NCBI GenBank assembly: GCA_030621685.1
Contig: JAUXHF010000063.1
Location: 1 to 9,058 of the forward strand
Origin: Spirochaetota bacterium
Lineage (GTDB): Bacteria > Spirochaetota > UBA12135 > COTS27
Length of the DNA stretch: 9,058 nucleotides
Reading direction: 5' to 3'
A program made the translations under genes and the position numbers. Shown piece after piece: positions 6,948-9,058 of the stretch (the first letter of the stretch is position 1; each line of letters begins with the position of its first letter). The notes beneath the pieces are model-generated. The model searched no databases. It was not told the origin of the DNA and saw nothing but the letters and a program-made list of their open reading frames with translations.

Positions 6948-7029
6948 TAGCGTATAAAAATAACACTATAAAAAAAACGCAAACAGATTATTCGGACAAA
7001 GAAACAAATTGAAAAAACTTTTTTATATA
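6948..7029 (+). repeat. Tandem leader repeat, copy 3 (truncated, joins the lipoprotein gene)
   Basis: Third copy, in which similarity runs from TAGCGTATAAAAATAACAC through the TTG start at 7009 and about six codons, then ends where the lipoprotein coding sequence continues. The tract after TTG is A6-C-T6 rather than A7-C-T7, which places it in frame with the gene (MKKLFYI...). The second half of the unit (AGCTAAGC onward) is absent. The repeat thus spans the leader, ribosome-binding region and start of a real gene, so the upstream copies look like duplicated gene starts. Confidence 0.88.
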
Positions 7030-7485
7030 TCAACTTTCCTTGGGGTACTCATTTTATCCTTAAGCTCTTGCAGCATAAAAAACGTCATACCTGTTATTGA
7101 CGGCTTTAAGTTTAAAGAAATAAGACTAAGTGATAACAAGGTAATAGCGTATATTTCTATAGATGTGTATAACAACAGTTTACTTACTTACGATATTGAA
7201 GTTGAAGCACTAAAAATATCGCAGGCAGCTACAAGAGTAGCCTTTTTAGAAGAAAAACAAACTTTCACAATACTTCCAAAACAAAAAAACACAGTTATTC
7301 TGCCGCTACGTTTTAATCCGGATGCGCTTATTGTTAATATATTTCAGCTCTTAAAAAATAATTCCTTGAATTTAGTGGTTGAAGGTAATGGGGTGGCCGT
7401 GTTTAAAAAGAGACAACAAAAATATTCTTTTAAAGAAGATATCCCGCTAAGCCTTAACTTACTAAAAGACTCTTTTATCAAATAG
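7009..7485 (+). CDS. Small lipoprotein, possible LEA type 2 (LEA14/WHy-like)
   Basis: A 158-residue secreted lipoprotein with a textbook signal: MKK, hydrophobic core (residues 4-18) and lipobox LSSC with the lipidated Cys at 21; Ser22 follows, which in E. coli terms favours the outer membrane. The mature part has alternating beta-strand character: KVIAYISIDVYNNSLLTYDIEVEAL (44-68), a central ILPKQKNTVILPLRF (88-102) and a C-terminal KYSFKEDIPLSLNLL. A 'conserved strand, N-N, strand, then pro-polar ILP..' layout resembles LEA14/water-stress (WHy) domains found in many bacterial lipoproteins, but this assignment is tentative. The start is TTG: no ATG or GTG is available in frame before the signal peptide, and the frame has a stop at 6961. 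A purine run (AAAGAAA) precedes it. The leader and start belong to a triplicated repeat. Confidence 0.82.
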   Translation: MKKLFYISTFLGVLILSLSSCSIKNVIPVIDGFKFKEIRLSDNKVIAYISIDVYNNSLLTYDIEVEALKISQAATRVAFLEEKQTFTILPKQKNTVILPLRFNPDALIVNIFQLLKNNSLNLVVEGNGVAVFKKRQQKYSFKEDIPLSLNLLKDSFIK

Positions 7486-7490
7486 TTTAT

Positions 7491-7515
7491 TTTAGCTGGC
7501 AAGCTAGCCGCCTAA
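7491..7515 (+). terminator. Small hairpin after the lipoprotein gene
   Basis: TAGCT-GGCA-AGCTA (7493-7506) forms a 5-bp stem with a 4-base loop, 7 bp after the stop codon. It is followed by GCCGCCTAAAA rather than a T run, so it is a poor intrinsic terminator and may instead be a 3'-end stabiliser. The same bases match, in inverted orientation, a segment of leader repeat copy 2 (6905-6919). Confidence 0.25.
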
Positions 7516-7540
7516 AACTATGTAGTTTGAAAAACAAGCC

Positions 7541-8683
7541 ATGATTCTAGCCATTGAAAGCTCTTGTGATGAAAGCTCTGTAGCCCTAGTAGAAAAAGGA
7601 AAAACTATACTAGCATGTGTTACCGCAGGTCATGAGGCTTATAATCGTGCTTTTGGAGGCGTTGTTCCAGAAGTCTCAGCACGGCGACATTTAGAGCTGC
7701 TGCTGCCTTGTTTAGATGAATGCCTTAACAAAGCCGGTCTTCAAAGACAGCAGCTTTCCAAGATTGAAGCTGTGGCAGTCACCACACACCCCGGGCTTAT
7801 TGCTTCGCTTTTAGTAGGCGTAATGATGGCAAAAAGCTTAGCTTACGCTTTAAAAAAACCTTTTATTGGCATAAGCCATCTAAAGGCACATTTTTATTCA
7901 GTAAGCATGTCAAGCGATATTCAATACCCGCATATCGGGCTTTTAGTCTCTGGCGGACATAGCATACTTGCCAAAGTAAAAAGCCCCTTAGATATCGAGG
8001 TATTAGGCTACACCTTAGATGATGCCTGCGGCGAATGTTTCGATAAGGTAGCAAGACATTTAGACTTAGGCTATCCTGGTGGCCCGGCGCTTGAAAAGCT
8101 AGCCTTAACCGGCAGAGAAGATTTTTTCATCTTTCCACAACCACAGCTTCAAGAGAAAAAAAAAACTCATTTCCATAGTAAAACACAACAAGCAACTCAA
8201 GCCAGCAAAGCTGGAAATACCGCCGTAAAGAATTCACTTAAGTTTAGTTATTCTGGACTTAAAACAGCCGTACTCTTTCAAAGACAACGTTTTATCAATA
8301 AAAAATACTTAGGCCACAACGCCACTAAAGCGGATATAGCCGCAAGTTTTCAGCATGCTGCCCTAAAACAACTGATAGAAAAAACTTTGGTAGCCTGCCA
8401 AAAAACCGGTCTCTTCGAAATAGGCGTTGCAGGCGGCGTTGCTGCAAACTTGCGCCTACGAAGCATGTTCAATGAAAAATTCGCTAGCCTTCAAACAAAG
8501 CAGGCAAAGGCAGAGCCATCAAAGAAATTCCGAATACACTTTCCTCCACTTTCACTATGCTCAGACAATGCTTCCATGATAGCAGGCCTAGCCCATGCTT
8601 ACTTGCAAAAAGGACTCATAGAAAAAAATTACCTAGAGCTTTCGCCCATGGCTTTAAGTTTTAAAAAAAATAAAATCTTATAA
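7541..8683 (+). CDS. tsaD: tRNA N6-adenosine threonylcarbamoyltransferase TsaD
   Basis: TsaD (YgjD/Gcp/Kae1 family) transfers threonylcarbamoyl from TC-AMP to A37 of ANN-decoding tRNAs, working with TsaB and TsaE; neither is in this window. The ASKHA fold starts at once with LAIESSCDESSVALV (3-17), then GGVVPEVSARRH (39-50). Metal-binding His113 and His117 lie in HLKAH, LLVSGGHS is at 134-141, DDACGECFDKVARHLDLGYPGG at 160-181, SYSGLKTAV at 236-244, GGVAAN at 298-303, and the metal ligand D342 lies in CSDNASMIAG. At 380 residues it exceeds the common 335-345. The extra length is mainly a Lys/Gln/Ser-rich insertion at about 203-232, just before SYSGLK, and a shorter one at about 316-329; both look like surface loops. 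A run of ten A (8156-8165) encodes lysines in the first. The ATG at 7541 begins directly at the family N-terminus, with only a faint purine sequence upstream. Confidence 0.96.
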   Translation: MILAIESSCDESSVALVEKGKTILACVTAGHEAYNRAFGGVVPEVSARRHLELLLPCLDECLNKAGLQRQQLSKIEAVAVTTHPGLIASLLVGVMMAKSLAYALKKPFIGISHLKAHFYSVSMSSDIQYPHIGLLVSGGHSILAKVKSPLDIEVLGYTLDDACGECFDKVARHLDLGYPGGPALEKLALTGREDFFIFPQPQLQEKKKTHFHSKTQQATQASKAGNTAVKNSLKFSYSGLKTAVLFQRQRFINKKYLGHNATKADIAASFQHAALKQLIEKTLVACQKTGLFEIGVAGGVAANLRLRSMFNEKFASLQTKQAKAEPSKKFRIHFPPLSLCSDNASMIAGLAHAYLQKGLIEKNYLELSPMALSFKKNKIL

Positions 8684-8686
8684 AAA

Positions 8687-8700
8687 TACAGCTATCTGTA
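8687..8700 (+). terminator. Weak hairpin after tsaD
   Basis: TACAG (8687-8691) and CTGTA (8696-8700) form a 5-bp stem with a CTAT loop, beginning 4 bp after the tsaD stop and followed by CCTTTAAAAC. The stem is short and the T run only three bases, so termination here would be inefficient at best. It is the only terminator-like structure between tsaD and hisA. Confidence 0.25.
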
Positions 8701-8730
8701 CCTTTAAAACATGCTTAGCTAGTATCTTAT

Positions 8731-8751
8731 TTTCTTAATGTGCATAAGAAA
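8731..8751 (+). promoter_or_regulatory. 7-bp hairpin overlapping the hisA ribosome-binding region
   Basis: TTTCTTA (8731-8737) and TAAGAAA (8745-8751) are perfect inverted repeats around the 7-base loop ATGTGCA. The right arm lies within the purine run AAGAAAGAAG (8746-8755), the only candidate ribosome binding site for the ATG at 8767. If it folds, it would partly mask that site. The stem is AT-rich and weak, so this is a suggestion only. Confidence 0.3.
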
Positions 8752-8766
8752 GAAGCTATAGATATT

Positions 8767-9058
8767 ATGTCTTTACCACGAACTCTTTTTCGGCCCTGCA
8801 TAGATATTCATAGGGGCAAGGTAAAGCAAATTGTTGGCGCATCTTTAAGCATGAACAAAGATGGCCGCCCCCTTAAAGAGAATTTTGTATCCGATAAGCC
8901 CGCATCCTATTTTGCTAAGCTGTATAAATCCTATCACTTGCAAGGGGGGCATATTATCATGCTTGATTCTGGCAAAGGACAGCCCAATAGAGAAAACCAT
9001 GGCAGCTCGGCCTTTCAAGCGCTTGAGGCGCTTGAAGCCTATCCAGAAAGCTTTAACA
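8767..9058 (+). CDS. hisA: Eukaryotic-type HisA (HIS6-like ProFAR isomerase), 3' partial
   Basis: Isomerase of histidine biosynthesis, converting ProFAR to PRFAR in the cytosol. Only the first 97 codons are present; the frame is open to the right edge. The sequence follows the eukaryotic/HIS6 form, not the common bacterial one: FRPCIDIHRGKVKQIVG (8-24) with catalytic-type Asp13, then NFVSDKPASYFAKLYK, LQGGHIIMLDSGKG and ALEALEAYPESFN. Typical bacterial HisA instead begins with a short PAIDL.DGKVVRL motif and has a DPV..A..W stretch. The ATG at 8767 matches the family start after a few residues; the possible ribosome binding site is a distant purine run (8746-8755). The gene is 83 bp after tsaD and no other histidine gene is seen, but the downstream side is cut. 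The family call is confident; the subtype rests on recalled motifs. Confidence 0.9.
   Translation, partial: MSLPRTLFRPCIDIHRGKVKQIVGASLSMNKDGRPLKENFVSDKPASYFAKLYKSYHLQGGHIIMLDSGKGQPNRENHGSSAFQALEALEAYPESFN

Noticed and set aside
6675..7029. CRISPR array or insertion sequence in the repeat region
   Set aside because: The units are contiguous 131-142 bp tandem copies with no unique spacers, no transposase and no target-site duplication.

Overview
This window is a compact, AT-rich bacterial segment with every gene on the + strand. The organism is probably a diderm: there is a periplasmic ferric-binding protein and a lipoprotein with a clear lipobox. Ribosome binding sites are weak or absent before most genes. 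The TsaD and enolase sequences, and a HisA of the eukaryotic/HIS6 type, leave a loose impression of a spirochaete-like lineage. This is recalled family resemblance only, and the phylum is not settled by the sequence.

Positions 1-4975 hold an iron-uptake cluster: a ferric-binding protein (5' end outside the window), a two-domain FbpB/FutB permease, an FbpC/FutC ATPase, and 3 bp later a TauE/SafE-type membrane protein. The first three form a complete binding-protein-dependent Fe(III) ABC importer. The fourth is probably co-translated with the ATPase, but its substrate is unknown. The gaps of 194 and 160 bp inside the cluster carry short repeats, so the cluster may have internal promoters.

Positions 4976-9058 hold unrelated housekeeping genes: enolase (glycolysis), a small probable LEA-type lipoprotein, TsaD (tRNA t6A37 synthesis) and the start of a eukaryotic-type HisA (histidine synthesis, cut by the right edge).

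The most unusual structure lies between enolase and the lipoprotein gene. A unit of about 131-142 bp is repeated in tandem, and the third, shortened copy supplies the leader, TTG start and first codons of the lipoprotein gene. The two upstream copies carry the same TTG start, but one-base differences in their A and T tracts turn them into 7-codon mini-ORFs. Short GCTAAGC/GCTTAGC/CTAGCC-like motifs also recur at every gene junction. I see no mobile element, CRISPR array, RNA gene or defence system, and no convincing new multigene system.
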